NCBI RefSeq assembly: GCF_009765705.1
Contig: NZ_LMUX01000016.1
Span: forward strand, 184,837-248,836
DNA length: 64,000 nucleotides
Source: Burkholderia sp. L27(2015)
GTDB lineage: Bacteria; Pseudomonadota; Gammaproteobacteria; Burkholderiales; Burkholderiaceae
Direction: 5' to 3'
Shown here: positions 23,736 through 31,978 of the stretch, in pieces
Numbering within the stretch: position 1 is the first letter of the stretch
How the letters are laid out: the number at the start of each line of letters is the position of its first letter
Program-made: the position numbers and the translations under genes
Notes under the pieces: generated by a model
Database searches by the model: none
What the model was told of the DNA's origin: nothing
The model's input: only the letters and a program-made list of their open reading frames with translations

Positions 23736-25136
23736 ATGCTAAAAAGATACGCATTGCTGGCCTTGCTGCTCCCCGCGGTGGCGCAGGCTGCCGACCTCGA
23801 CGGCGGCTCTTTATCCGCGTGGTGGGGGCTGCCGTTTGCCGGTTTGCTGCTGTCGATCGCATTGTTGCCGCTATGCGCGCCGGCTTTCTGGCACGCGCAT
23901 TTCGGCAAGGTTGCGGCGCTGTGGGCAGTGTTGCTGCTGGTGCCGCTTGCCGTGAACCTGGGCGCGGGCGTTGCATGGACCAGCTTCGTGCATGCGGTGA
24001 TCGAGGAATACATCCCGTTCATTGTCTTGCTCACCGCGCTCTACACGGTTGCCGGCGGTATCTGCCTGCATGGCCACTTGCGCGCAACGCCGCGGCTGAA
24101 CATCGGCATTCTGGCGCTGGGCACCTGTCTGGCTAGCGTGATGGGCACGACCGGCGCGGCAATGCTGCTGATCCGGCCATTGATCCGTGCGAACGAACAC
24201 CGCCGCAGCGTGGTTCATATCGTGGTGTTTTTTATTTTTCTGGTGGCCAATGCGGGTGGGGCTTTGTCTCCGTTGGGTGACCCGCCGCTATTCCTGGGTT
24301 TCCTGCAAGGGGTCGATTTTTTCTGGACCACGCAACACCTGTTTTTACCGACCTTGTTTGTCTGCGGCGTGCTGTTGTTGCTGTTCTATGTGATAGACAG
24401 GCGCGAGTTTTCGCGCCATCCGCCGGCGGCTCGCGCGAAAGCGGTACCGCGAGTGCATTTGTCGCTAGACGGCCAAATCAACTTATTGTTGCTGGCGGCG
24501 ATCGTGGCGATCGTGCTTGCCACCGGTATATGGCGATCCGGAGTGGCGTTCGCGATCGCGGGTTCGCAACTGCCGCTGGAACATGCGGTGCGCGACTTGC
24601 TGCTAGTTGCCGTGATTGCGCTTTCCCTTAAATACACGCCGCATTCGGCACGGTTGGGCAACGCATTCAATTGGGCGCCTATCGTCGAGGTGGCAAAATT
24701 ATTTGCCGCGATCTTTATCACGATCGGCCCAGTGATTGCCATCCTGCGCGCGGGCGAGGCAGGCGCGTTTTCGGTTATTGTGAAGTTGGTTCAGGATCCC
24801 CACGGACAGCCCTTGGTGCCCATGTACTTCTGGGCGACCGGACTGCTTTCCTCGTTTTTGGACAATGCGCCGACTTATCTGGTGTTTTTCAATTCCGCAG
24901 GGGGCAACGCGGATCAATTGATGAGCGTCGGCGCCAGTACGCTGGCGGCGATTTCGGCCGGCGCCGTTTTTATGGGCGCCAACAGCTATATCGGCAATGC
25001 GCCGAATTTCATGGTCAAATCGATCGCTGAAGCGCGCGGCGTACCGATGCCCAGCTTCTTCGGTTATCTGCTGTGGTCGGCGGCCATCCTGGTGCCGTTA
25101 TTTTTGCTGACCACAGTGCTTTTCTTTCGTGGCTAG
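23736..25136 (+). CDS. Na+/H+ antiporter-like protein (NhaD/CitMHS group)
   Basis: A 466-residue membrane protein of the ion-transporter superfamily. It has an apparent signal sequence (LLALLLPAVAQA), then about eleven hydrophobic segments. Conserved motifs are FIVLLTALYTVAGGICLHGHL, the first-half LASVMGTTGAAMLLIRPLI and NAGGALSPLGDPPLFLGFL, and the second-half LLSSFLDNAPTYLVFFNSAGG and GANSYIGNAPNF. These paired re-entrant motifs fit NhaD-like or citrate-type carriers. The ion is not certain. It follows pncB by 82 nt and may have its own promoter. Confidence 0.82.
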   Translation: MLKRYALLALLLPAVAQAADLDGGSLSAWWGLPFAGLLLSIALLPLCAPAFWHAHFGKVAALWAVLLLVPLAVNLGAGVAWTSFVHAVIEEYIPFIVLLTALYTVAGGICLHGHLRATPRLNIGILALGTCLASVMGTTGAAMLLIRPLIRANEHRRSVVHIVVFFIFLVANAGGALSPLGDPPLFLGFLQGVDFFWTTQHLFLPTLFVCGVLLLLFYVIDRREFSRHPPAARAKAVPRVHLSLDGQINLLLLAAIVAIVLATGIWRSGVAFAIAGSQLPLEHAVRDLLLVAVIALSLKYTPHSARLGNAFNWAPIVEVAKLFAAIFITIGPVIAILRAGEAGAFSVIVKLVQDPHGQPLVPMYFWATGLLSSFLDNAPTYLVFFNSAGGNADQLMSVGASTLAAISAGAVFMGANSYIGNAPNFMVKSIAEARGVPMPSFFGYLLWSAAILVPLFLLTTVLFFRG

Positions 25137-25180
25137 GATTGCGCTAGCTATCTAAGTCACATATTTATTGGAGACTGGCA

Positions 25181-26185
25181 GTGAAACCTAAAATTCTGGT
25201 GACCCGCGCGATTTTTCCCGAAGTGGTCGAGCGGCTCAGGACCTATTTTGAGGTCGAAGATAATCCGGACGATGTGTTGTACAGCGCAGAGGAAATGGCG
25301 CGCAGGGTGTCTGATAAAGACGGCGTGATGGTGGTCGCCAGCCGCATCGGAGCGGATACGATAGCCGGCGCGCCCCGATTGCGTGTGGTCTCCAATATGG
25401 CGGTGGGCTACAACAACCTCGATATCGAGGCGATGACACGCGCGAAAATTCTTGCGACCAATACGCCCGATGTATTGAACGAAACCACCGCCGATTTTGG
25501 CTGGGCCCTGATGATGGCCACCGCGCGCCGGATCACCGAATCGGAGCACTATCTGCGCGCCGGCCAGTGGCGGTACTGGGGTTACACGCTTTTCGCGGGT
25601 TCCGACATCTATGGCTCGACCTTGGGCGTGATCGGCATGGGCCGTATCGGTCAAGCCATTGCGCGGCGCGCTCAGGGCTTCGGCATGCGCGTCGTGTACC
25701 ACAACCGTTCGCGAGTAGCCGCCGACATCGAACGTGAACTGAACGCCGAATATCTGAGCCGCGAAGAGTTGATGAAACAGGCCGATCACGTGATGGTGGT
25801 GGTGCCCTATAGCCCGGCCACGCATGGCTTGATCGGCGCCGCCGAGATCGCGTTGATGAAACCGACGGCAACGCTCACCAATATCGCGCGCGGCGGTGTG
25901 GTCGACGAGATCGCATTGATCGCGGCCTTGCGCGATCACAGGATTGCAGCCGCAGGCATCGATGTCTTCGAGAACGAACCGGCATTCAAGCCTGAGTTCC
26001 TGGAGCTGAGCAACGTGGTACTCACGCCGCATATCGCCAGTGCCACGCTGGCGACGCGGTTGGCCATGGCCAACCTGGCGGCCGATAACTTGATCGCCGG
26101 GCTGGGTCTGGGGCCGCGCGCGGGCGATGCGCCCAATCCGATCAATCCGGAAGTGCTGGCGAAAAAGCAGGATAAGGGCGCTTGA
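25181..26185 (+). CDS. D-2-hydroxyacid dehydrogenase (glyoxylate/hydroxypyruvate reductase type)
   Basis: A 334-residue NAD(P)H-linked oxidoreductase. The cofactor site is GVIGMGRIGQAIARRAQGFGMRVVYHNRSR; the NRSR after the second strand favours NADPH. The catalytic triad is Arg in NIARGGVVDE, Glu in DVFENEP and His in LTPHIAS. These features match GhrB/glyoxylate reductase rather than phosphoglycerate dehydrogenase. GGAG lies 9 nt ahead of the ATG. The stop overlaps the rmuC start (TGATG). Confidence 0.88.
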   Translation: MKPKILVTRAIFPEVVERLRTYFEVEDNPDDVLYSAEEMARRVSDKDGVMVVASRIGADTIAGAPRLRVVSNMAVGYNNLDIEAMTRAKILATNTPDVLNETTADFGWALMMATARRITESEHYLRAGQWRYWGYTLFAGSDIYGSTLGVIGMGRIGQAIARRAQGFGMRVVYHNRSRVAADIERELNAEYLSREELMKQADHVMVVVPYSPATHGLIGAAEIALMKPTATLTNIARGGVVDEIALIAALRDHRIAAAGIDVFENEPAFKPEFLELSNVVLTPHIASATLATRLAMANLAADNLIAGLGLGPRAGDAPNPINPEVLAKKQDKGA

Positions 26186-27675
26186 TGACGAACCTGGAAC
26201 TGTTGTTCGGGGCCGTCGCTGTACTCGCGCTGCTGTTGGCGCTGGCCGTGTTGCTGCTTCGTGGCCAGAGCGGTGCGCGCGTGAGCGCGTTGTTGGCCGC
26301 ACTGCCGGAATTGGCGAAGAGCCAGCACGACGAGCAGTTGCGCGCCGGCGAGCGGCTGGAGCGCGAGCTGCGCGGTGAAATGGCGGAAAGCGGGCGCGCG
26401 GCGCGGGCGGAAGCCACCAGCGGCCTCGCGCAATTTCAGCAGACGCTCGCGCATCAACTCACGGGCATCGCCACGCTGCAGAACGCCAAGATCGATGGCT
26501 TCGGCCACTCGCTGGGCAAGCTGACCGAAAGCAATACCACCCAGCTCGAAGCAATGCGCCACAACCTGCAACTTCAAGCCCAGACCGCGCGTGAAGAACA
26601 GGGCGGCGCGCTCAAGCGGTTTGGCGATACGCTGAACCAGCAGCTCTCGCAACTCTCCGAAAGTATCGATCGGCGCTTTAGCGAAGTGCGTGCCACGCTC
26701 GAACAAAAGCTCAAGGATATTGAAACCAACAACGCCACCAAGCTCGAAGAAATGCGGCGCACGGTCGACGAGAAGTTGCATGCGACGCTGGAGCAACGGC
26801 TGGGCGAATCTTTCAAGCTCGTGTCAGACCGGCTGGAGCAGGTGCATCGCGGCCTGGGCGAAATGCAGACGCTGGCCGCGGGTGTGGGCGATCTGAAAAA
26901 AGTGCTGACCAACGTGAAGACGCGCGGCACGTGGGGAGAGGTCCAGCTCGAAGCGCTGCTCGACCAGATGCTGACTGTCGATCAGTACGCGAAGAATGTG
27001 GCCACGGTGCCTGGCAGTAGCGAACGAGTCGAGTTCGCGATCCGTCTGCCAGGGCGGGGCAATGATCCGGTTTCGGGAGAAAGCCGGCCCGTGTGGCTAC
27101 CGATCGACGCGAAATTTCCGCGTGAAGATTACGAGCGCCTGATCGTCGCGCAGGAGAACGCCGATCCCATCGCCGTTGAGGAAGCATCGCGTGCACTGGA
27201 GACGCGCATCAAGAACGAGGCGCGAACCATCCGCGACAAATATATCGCGCCACCCCATACGACCGATTTTGCGTTGCTGTACTTGCCTACCGAGGGGCTG
27301 TACGCCGAGGTGTTGCGTCGACCTGGCTTGACCGATATTTTGCAGCGCGATTACCGCGTGACGATCGCGGGACCGACCACGCTGAGCGCGTTGCTCAACA
27401 GTTTGCAGATGGGCTTCCGTACGCTCGCCATCGAACAACGTTCGAGCGAAGTATGGCAAGTGCTGGGCGCGGTTAAAACCGAATTCGGCAAGTTTGGCGA
27501 TGTGCTGGCAAAAACCAAGGCCCAGCTTGAAACCGTAACGCGATCGATCGAGTTGGCGGAAACGCGTACTCGCGTGATGAATAAAAAACTGCGCGACGTG
27601 GAGGCGTTGCCCGACGAGCGAGCCACAGGCGTACTCGAGCAGCTGCTGCCAGGGGAGGAGGGCGAGTTACTGTAG
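26185..27675 (+). CDS. rmuC: DNA recombination protein RmuC
   Basis: A 496-residue protein with an N-terminal membrane anchor (LLFGAVAVLALLLALAVLLL), a long coiled coil (about 40-225) and the RmuC nuclease-like domain (about 240-450). The domain has the signatures GTWGEVQLEALLDQML, LPIDAKFPREDYERL and DFALLYLPTEGLYAEVLR. RmuC limits sequence inversions at short inverted repeats. The start overlaps the previous stop, so translation is coupled. It converges with a GNAT gene; the two 3' ends overlap by 9 nt. Confidence 0.93.
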   Translation: MTNLELLFGAVAVLALLLALAVLLLRGQSGARVSALLAALPELAKSQHDEQLRAGERLERELRGEMAESGRAARAEATSGLAQFQQTLAHQLTGIATLQNAKIDGFGHSLGKLTESNTTQLEAMRHNLQLQAQTAREEQGGALKRFGDTLNQQLSQLSESIDRRFSEVRATLEQKLKDIETNNATKLEEMRRTVDEKLHATLEQRLGESFKLVSDRLEQVHRGLGEMQTLAAGVGDLKKVLTNVKTRGTWGEVQLEALLDQMLTVDQYAKNVATVPGSSERVEFAIRLPGRGNDPVSGESRPVWLPIDAKFPREDYERLIVAQENADPIAVEEASRALETRIKNEARTIRDKYIAPPHTTDFALLYLPTEGLYAEVLRRPGLTDILQRDYRVTIAGPTTLSALLNSLQMGFRTLAIEQRSSEVWQVLGAVKTEFGKFGDVLAKTKAQLETVTRSIELAETRTRVMNKKLRDVEALPDERATGVLEQLLPGEEGELL

Positions 27676-28164
27676 CGCGAGCGCCGTGGATGCAAATTTG
27701 CTCAGCGCGTCGCCTGTCATGCGCACGATGCGCCAATCGGGCAACACGGTGGCGCCCATGCTTTGATAAAAATCGATGGCGGGCTGGTTCCAGTCGAGTA
27801 CGGTCCATTCGAAACGCGCGCAGCCGCGTTCATGAGCCAGGCCTGCGAGCCGCTGTAGCAGTGCTTTGCCCACCCCCAGCCCGCGCTGGCTGGGCTGTAC
27901 GTAAAGATCCTCCAGATACAGGCCGCGCTTGCCCAGGAAGGTCGAATAGTTGTGAAAAAACAGTGCATAACCCACGACCGTGCCCGAAGCGTTGTCGGCC
28001 ACCAGGCATTCGGCAGCCGGGTGGGCACCGAATAAAGCCTCATGCAGGTCATGCGGGGTGGCAACAAACAGGTGGGTCAGCTTTTCGTATTCGGCCAGTT
28101 CGTGCATCAGTGCGTGAATTGCCGGCACGTCGGCGGCCGTCGCAGCGCGCAAACTGTGGGCCAT
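27667..28164 (-). CDS. GNAT acetyltransferase, SSAT/thialysine type
   Basis: A 165-residue N-acetyltransferase. The fold is seen in IRAATAADVPAIHALMHELAEYEK-like N-terminus and in FFHNYSTFLGKRGLYLEDLYVQPSQRGLGVGKALLQRLAG, where QRGLGVGKA binds acetyl-CoA. Then EWTVLDWNQPAIDFYQSMGA. This pattern matches the spermidine/spermine and thialysine acetyltransferase group; the amine substrate is uncertain. The ATG at 28164 overlaps the stop of the preceding membrane-protein gene by one base (TGATG), indicating an operon. Confidence 0.85.
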   Translation of the reverse strand: MAHSLRAATAADVPAIHALMHELAEYEKLTHLFVATPHDLHEALFGAHPAAECLVADNASGTVVGYALFFHNYSTFLGKRGLYLEDLYVQPSQRGLGVGKALLQRLAGLAHERGCARFEWTVLDWNQPAIDFYQSMGATVLPDWRIVRMTGDALSKFASTALALQ

Positions 28165-28439
28165 CAGATTTCCTCGGGGATGTCGGACAGCGTGACCTCG
28201 ATGCCGCCAAAGCGAGACGCGACCAGGTTGTAGACATGGCAAATAAACCAGAACAAGCCGAACCCCAACAGGGCATTGATCATCAGCGCACTGGGAAAGG
28301 TCAGCACGTCAACCCGGCCGTTGGCGAAATAGACGTACACGATGCCCGCCAGGATAATGGGCATGCTCACCGCCAGGTAAATCAGGATCAGTGCTTTGGC
28401 AGTCTGCAGCGGAGCGATATAGGAAATCTGTTTTTGCAT
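28164..28439 (-). CDS. Small inner-membrane protein, DUF3566-like
   Basis: A 91-residue protein with two hydrophobic segments (ALILIYLAVSMPIILAGIVYVYF and ALLGFGLFWFICHVYNLVA) and a soluble tail with GGIEVTL. GGAG 6 nt before ATG 28439 fixes the start; an upstream ATG gives an improbable N-terminus. The pattern of PLQTAK before helix 1 and VYNLVASRFGGIEV after helix 2 is typical of a widespread family of unknown function. It is coupled to the GNAT gene by a 1-nt overlap. Confidence 0.75.
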   Translation of the reverse strand: MQKQISYIAPLQTAKALILIYLAVSMPIILAGIVYVYFANGRVDVLTFPSALMINALLGFGLFWFICHVYNLVASRFGGIEVTLSDIPEEI

Positions 28440-28512
28440 AGTAGGCTCCGAAGAGCAGTGTATTGAATTCTCAAGCAGATATTGCATCGCCGATGCGATG
28501 GGGGCGTACCTG

Positions 28513-29880
28513 CTAGATCAGCCCGCTGAACAACATGATACTGACGGCCTCGCCGGCGGCGACGTCGCCTTGATCGTGGTCCATGACGATCAGGCAATTC
28601 GCGCGGCTCATCGAGCTGAGCATGCCTGAACCTTGGGCGCCGGTCGCATTCACCTGCCAGTGCCCCAGCGCATCGCACTGCGCGTGGGCACGCACAAATT
28701 CGCTGCGACCGGGCCGTTTGCGCAACGCTGTGACCATGCTGGCTCTCAGTAGCGGCGCGGGGTTGGGCGACGCTCCCGACATGGCGAGCAGCGCATCGCG
28801 TACGAATACGTAAAACGAAACCATGACCGCAACCGGGTTCCCGGGCAAACCAAAAAACAGCGCGCCAGGGCCCGCTTGCGGATCGGCTTCGGCGCCGCTG
28901 CCGCCAACGCCACTGCCACCGATGCGCCCGAAAGCGAACGGCCGGCCGGGCCGCATTGCCACTTTCCAGAATACTACCTCGCCCAAGCGCGCCATCAGCT
29001 CGCGCGTGTAATCGGCATCGCCCACAGAAACGCCACCCGAGGTGATCACGGCATCGGCGCATTCGGCGGCGCTGCGCAGTGCGGCTTCGAGCGCAGCGCG
29101 GTCGTCGCGCACCACGCCAAGGTCGATGACGTCGACGCCCAGGCGTTGCAACATCCCATACATCGTGTAGCGGTTGCTGTCATAAACGCAGCCGGGCGGT
29201 AACGGTTCGCCAACCGAACGCAGTTCATCCCCGGTCGAAAAAAACGCAACCCGCAGGCGCCGCCGTACCGCCACCTCGGCGTAACTGAGCGATGCCAGCA
29301 AGCCCAGGTCCGCAGGCGTCACGAGCCGTCCGGCCGGCAATGCCACGCAGCCGAGGGCGAGATCCTCGCCCGCATGACGTACGTTGCTACCAGGTTTGAC
29401 GACAGCCGCGCCAAAGCGGATCAGTGCTGCGTTTGCATTACCACCCTTATCGTCGCTGCCTGCGCCGCTGTCCGCGCCGTCGTCAGCTTCGACGTATTCC
29501 TGGGCAATGACGGTATCGCACTGCGCAGGCAGCAATGCGCCTGTCATGATCCGGATGCACGTTCCAGGCGCGACGGGTGCATCGTGCGGGATACCCGCGT
29601 ACGCTTGCCCCGCCACCTTGAGCGTCACGGTTTCTTTGCCGGCGAGTTCCGCTCCCGCAAACGCATAACCGTCCATCGCCGAATTTTCATGTCCCGGCAC
29701 ATTGAAAGGCGCAAGGACGTCATGCGCGAGCACGCGGCCCAGCGCCGCGCGCAGGGCGACCTTTTCGATGGCAGCGACCGGTGTGGCCAAATCGTTGATG
29801 ATGGTCCGGGCAAGCGCGACCGGCAGCGCGTGCGGATCGTAGTCGCTCAGACAACTGGTGACAGATTGAAGCGTTTTCAT
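28513..29880 (-). CDS. moeA: Molybdopterin molybdenumtransferase MoeA
   Basis: A 455-residue enzyme that inserts molybdate into adenylated molybdopterin. Signatures: PGHENSAMDGYAF near the N-terminus, GTCIRIMTGALLP, the MPT-binding ITSGGVSVGDADYTRELM and PGRPFAFGRI, then LFFGLPGNPVAVMVSFYVFV. It is somewhat longer than E. coli MoeA (411), mostly because of an Asp/Gly/Ala-rich insert (about 125-140) and a Gly-rich loop near 330. It is the last gene of the moaA-mobA-moeA series. Confidence 0.95.
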   Translation of the reverse strand: MKTLQSVTSCLSDYDPHALPVALARTIINDLATPVAAIEKVALRAALGRVLAHDVLAPFNVPGHENSAMDGYAFAGAELAGKETVTLKVAGQAYAGIPHDAPVAPGTCIRIMTGALLPAQCDTVIAQEYVEADDGADSGAGSDDKGGNANAALIRFGAAVVKPGSNVRHAGEDLALGCVALPAGRLVTPADLGLLASLSYAEVAVRRRLRVAFFSTGDELRSVGEPLPPGCVYDSNRYTMYGMLQRLGVDVIDLGVVRDDRAALEAALRSAAECADAVITSGGVSVGDADYTRELMARLGEVVFWKVAMRPGRPFAFGRIGGSGVGGSGAEADPQAGPGALFFGLPGNPVAVMVSFYVFVRDALLAMSGASPNPAPLLRASMVTALRKRPGRSEFVRAHAQCDALGHWQVNATGAQGSGMLSSMSRANCLIVMDHDQGDVAAGEAVSIMLFSGLI

Positions 29881-30001
29881 CGCAAAGCGGGTAGTCGCGG
29901 AAAATGGTCGCGGCCATTCTTCCTCGTTCCGTGTACGGCATCGCGGCCGAGTCGGATCTCAAGGGAAAAAGTGCCAAGGGGAGGAAGTGACGCTCGCACA
30001 G

Positions 30002-30628
30002 CTAGCGTTCACCGCGCTCAAGGCCGTTCAATTCCTGCAACGAGTTGACATTGTAAAACGCGTGCTCGTCCGGGAAGCAGGCATTGACAGCGTTGTGGCG
30101 TGCGTACCACGCGCTTACCTTGCGCTCACCGCCGGCCAGGTATGCGGCGAGATCGTCGGCCAGCGCACATGCGACCAGCGCGCACGCCGGGTGCTGGCGC
30201 CGGGTTCCATCGGCGGTTTCGGTTACCGCGTAAGCCAGCAGCGCTCCGCTCGCGCTACACGCGTCTTGCAGGGCGCTGGCGAGGTTCAGCGGCACGCCGG
30301 GCACGTCGCATGGGCTGCACAGCACATAGCGAGTCGGCGCCGCCTGCAAGCCAGCCAGCAGGCCTGCGAGCGGCCCCAGCGAGGCGGCGCTGCGGTCGGT
30401 GACGACGGTCGCGCCCAACTGCCCGTATTCTTCCAGATTGCGGTTGGCACTGATCAGTAGCCCGGAGACTTGCGGGCGCAAGCGCTGCAGTACGTGGGCG
30501 GCAAGCGGCACGCCGTGCAGCAGTTGCAAGCCTTTGTCCAGGCCGCCCATGCGTGTGCCTTGGCCACCGGCGAGCACCAGGCCGGTTAGATCGCTGCGAG
30601 TCGGTGGCGCGGCGGGGACGGTCGGCAT
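30002..30628 (-). CDS. mobA: Molybdenum cofactor guanylyltransferase MobA
   Basis: A 208-residue nucleotidyltransferase that attaches GMP to molybdopterin. The P-loop-like signature LVLAGGQGTRMGGLDKGLQLLHG (about residues 14-36) and the CSPCDVPGVP metal-binding motif are clear. I start at ATG 30628, 10 nt after moaA; an open upstream extension overlaps moaA and has no family counterpart. The presence of mobA means the organism can make the bis-MGD form used by DMSO-reductase family enzymes. Confidence 0.93.
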   Translation of the reverse strand: MPTVPAAPPTRSDLTGLVLAGGQGTRMGGLDKGLQLLHGVPLAAHVLQRLRPQVSGLLISANRNLEEYGQLGATVVTDRSAASLGPLAGLLAGLQAAPTRYVLCSPCDVPGVPLNLASALQDACSASGALLAYAVTETADGTRRQHPACALVACALADDLAAYLAGGERKVSAWYARHNAVNACFPDEHAFYNVNSLQELNGLERGER

Positions 30629-30638
30629 GCGCAACGCT

Positions 30639-31808
30639 TCAGCCACCGATGTAGGACATCTCGACGCGTTGATTGCCCGAATTTTCCGCGCCATCGTGGT
30701 CGTTATGTTCGTTGCCCGCGTCCAGCTCATCGAGCTTAAACGCGCGCAGTTCCGAATAGCGGTCGTCTCGCGCCCCCCAGATATGGGCGAGTGCGGTTTC
30801 TATGCGCGCGTCTGCGCACGACGGGGTCAGCTTGTCGTTGCGCAACAATGCGCGCAGGTCATAGCCGGAACTGGCAAACAGGCAGAGATAAAGCTTGCCC
30901 TCGGTCGACAGGCGCGCGCGTGTACAACTACCGCAAAATGACTCGGTTACGCTCGAAATCACGCCGATCTCGCCGCTACCGTCGGCGTATCGCCAGCGCC
31001 GCGCGGTTTCGCCGGGCACCTCGCTGTCGCGCCGCATGAGCGGAAATTCGGCGTGGATACGTGCGAGAACCTGCGCGGATGGCAGTACTTCGGCCATGTT
31101 CCAACCGTTTGAGGCGCCAACATCCATGTATTCGATAAAACGCAGCACCGCGCCGCTGCCTTTGAAGTAGCGTGCCATCGGCAAAATCTCGCGGTCGTTG
31201 GTGCCGTCTTTGACGACCATGTTGACTTTGAGTGGCGCCAACCCAACCGCATGGGCTGCCTCGATTCCAGCAAGCACGTCGGCAACCGGGAAATCAGCGT
31301 CGTTCATCCTCTTGAACAACGCTTCATCAAGCGCGTCCAGGCTCACCGTCACGCGTGTCAGTCCTGCATCCTTGAGCGTGCGCGCCTTGCGCGCCAGCAG
31401 CGAGCCGTTGGTGGTCAGCGTGATATCCAGGCCGCGCCCGGATGCCGTGGTCAGCCGGGCGAGCTTTTCAATCAGATGTTCGATGCTTTTACGCAATAGC
31501 GGTTCGCCGCCGGTCAGTCGAATTTTTTCGACGCCATGCGCAACGAAGATACGCGCGAGTCGCTCGATTTCTTCGAAACTCAGCAGCGACGAGTGCGGCA
31601 GAAAAACATAGTCCTTGTCGAACACTTCGCGCGGCATGCAATACACGCAGCGAAAATTGCAGCGATCGGTGACCGAGATGCGGAGATCTTTGAGCGCGCG
31701 GCCACGCACGTCGGTCAGCCTGCCTGTAGGGACGATCAACGGCCCGGAGACGTCGGGGACGACGCTACCGTATCGTAAATCGGCGACAGGAATGACTTTG
31801 GCTGACAT
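30639..31808 (-). CDS. moaA: GTP 3',8-cyclase MoaA
   Basis: A 389-residue radical SAM enzyme, first step of molybdopterin synthesis. SAM cluster: [14 protein letters not shown]. Second cluster: [22 protein letters not shown]. The essential C-terminal Gly-Gly is present (MSYIGG). A short acidic/His stretch ([13 protein letters not shown]) before the C-terminus looks like a lineage insert. First gene of the moaA-mobA-moeA group. Confidence 0.95.
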   Translation of the reverse strand: MSAKVIPVADLRYGSVVPDVSGPLIVPTGRLTDVRGRALKDLRISVTDRCNFRCVYCMPREVFDKDYVFLPHSSLLSFEEIERLARIFVAHGVEKIRLTGGEPLLRKSIEHLIEKLARLTTASGRGLDITLTTNGSLLARKARTLKDAGLTRVTVSLDALDEALFKRMNDADFPVADVLAGIEAAHAVGLAPLKVNMVVKDGTNDREILPMARYFKGSGAVLRFIEYMDVGASNGWNMAEVLPSAQVLARIHAEFPLMRRDSEVPGETARRWRYADGSGEIGVISSVTESFCGSCTRARLSTEGKLYLCLFASSGYDLRALLRNDKLTPSCADARIETALAHIWGARDDRYSELRAFKLDELDAGNEHNDHDGAENSGNQRVEMSYIGG

Positions 31809-31907
31809 GAGGGCTTTATCGAGCTTAGCCTGTCATTGTAACGGATAGGAGGCCAGAGGGTTTGCGCGAAAGGCTAGAACTGAGCCCATGCGCGCCCGTG
31901 CACGGGG

Positions 31908-31940
31908 CAAAAAAAACGGAGGAGCATAGAGCTCCTCCGT
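31908..31940 (-). terminator. Intrinsic terminator of rne
   Basis: Minus strand: ACGGAGGAGC and GCTCCTCCGT arms (31931-31940 and 31916-31925) with a 5-nt loop, then a run of eight T (A run at 31909-31916 on the plus strand). It lies 39 nt downstream of the rne stop. Confidence 0.93.
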
Positions 31941-31978
31941 CTTGATGAGCGAAAGAATAACCTTCCGCTCAGCCGGTA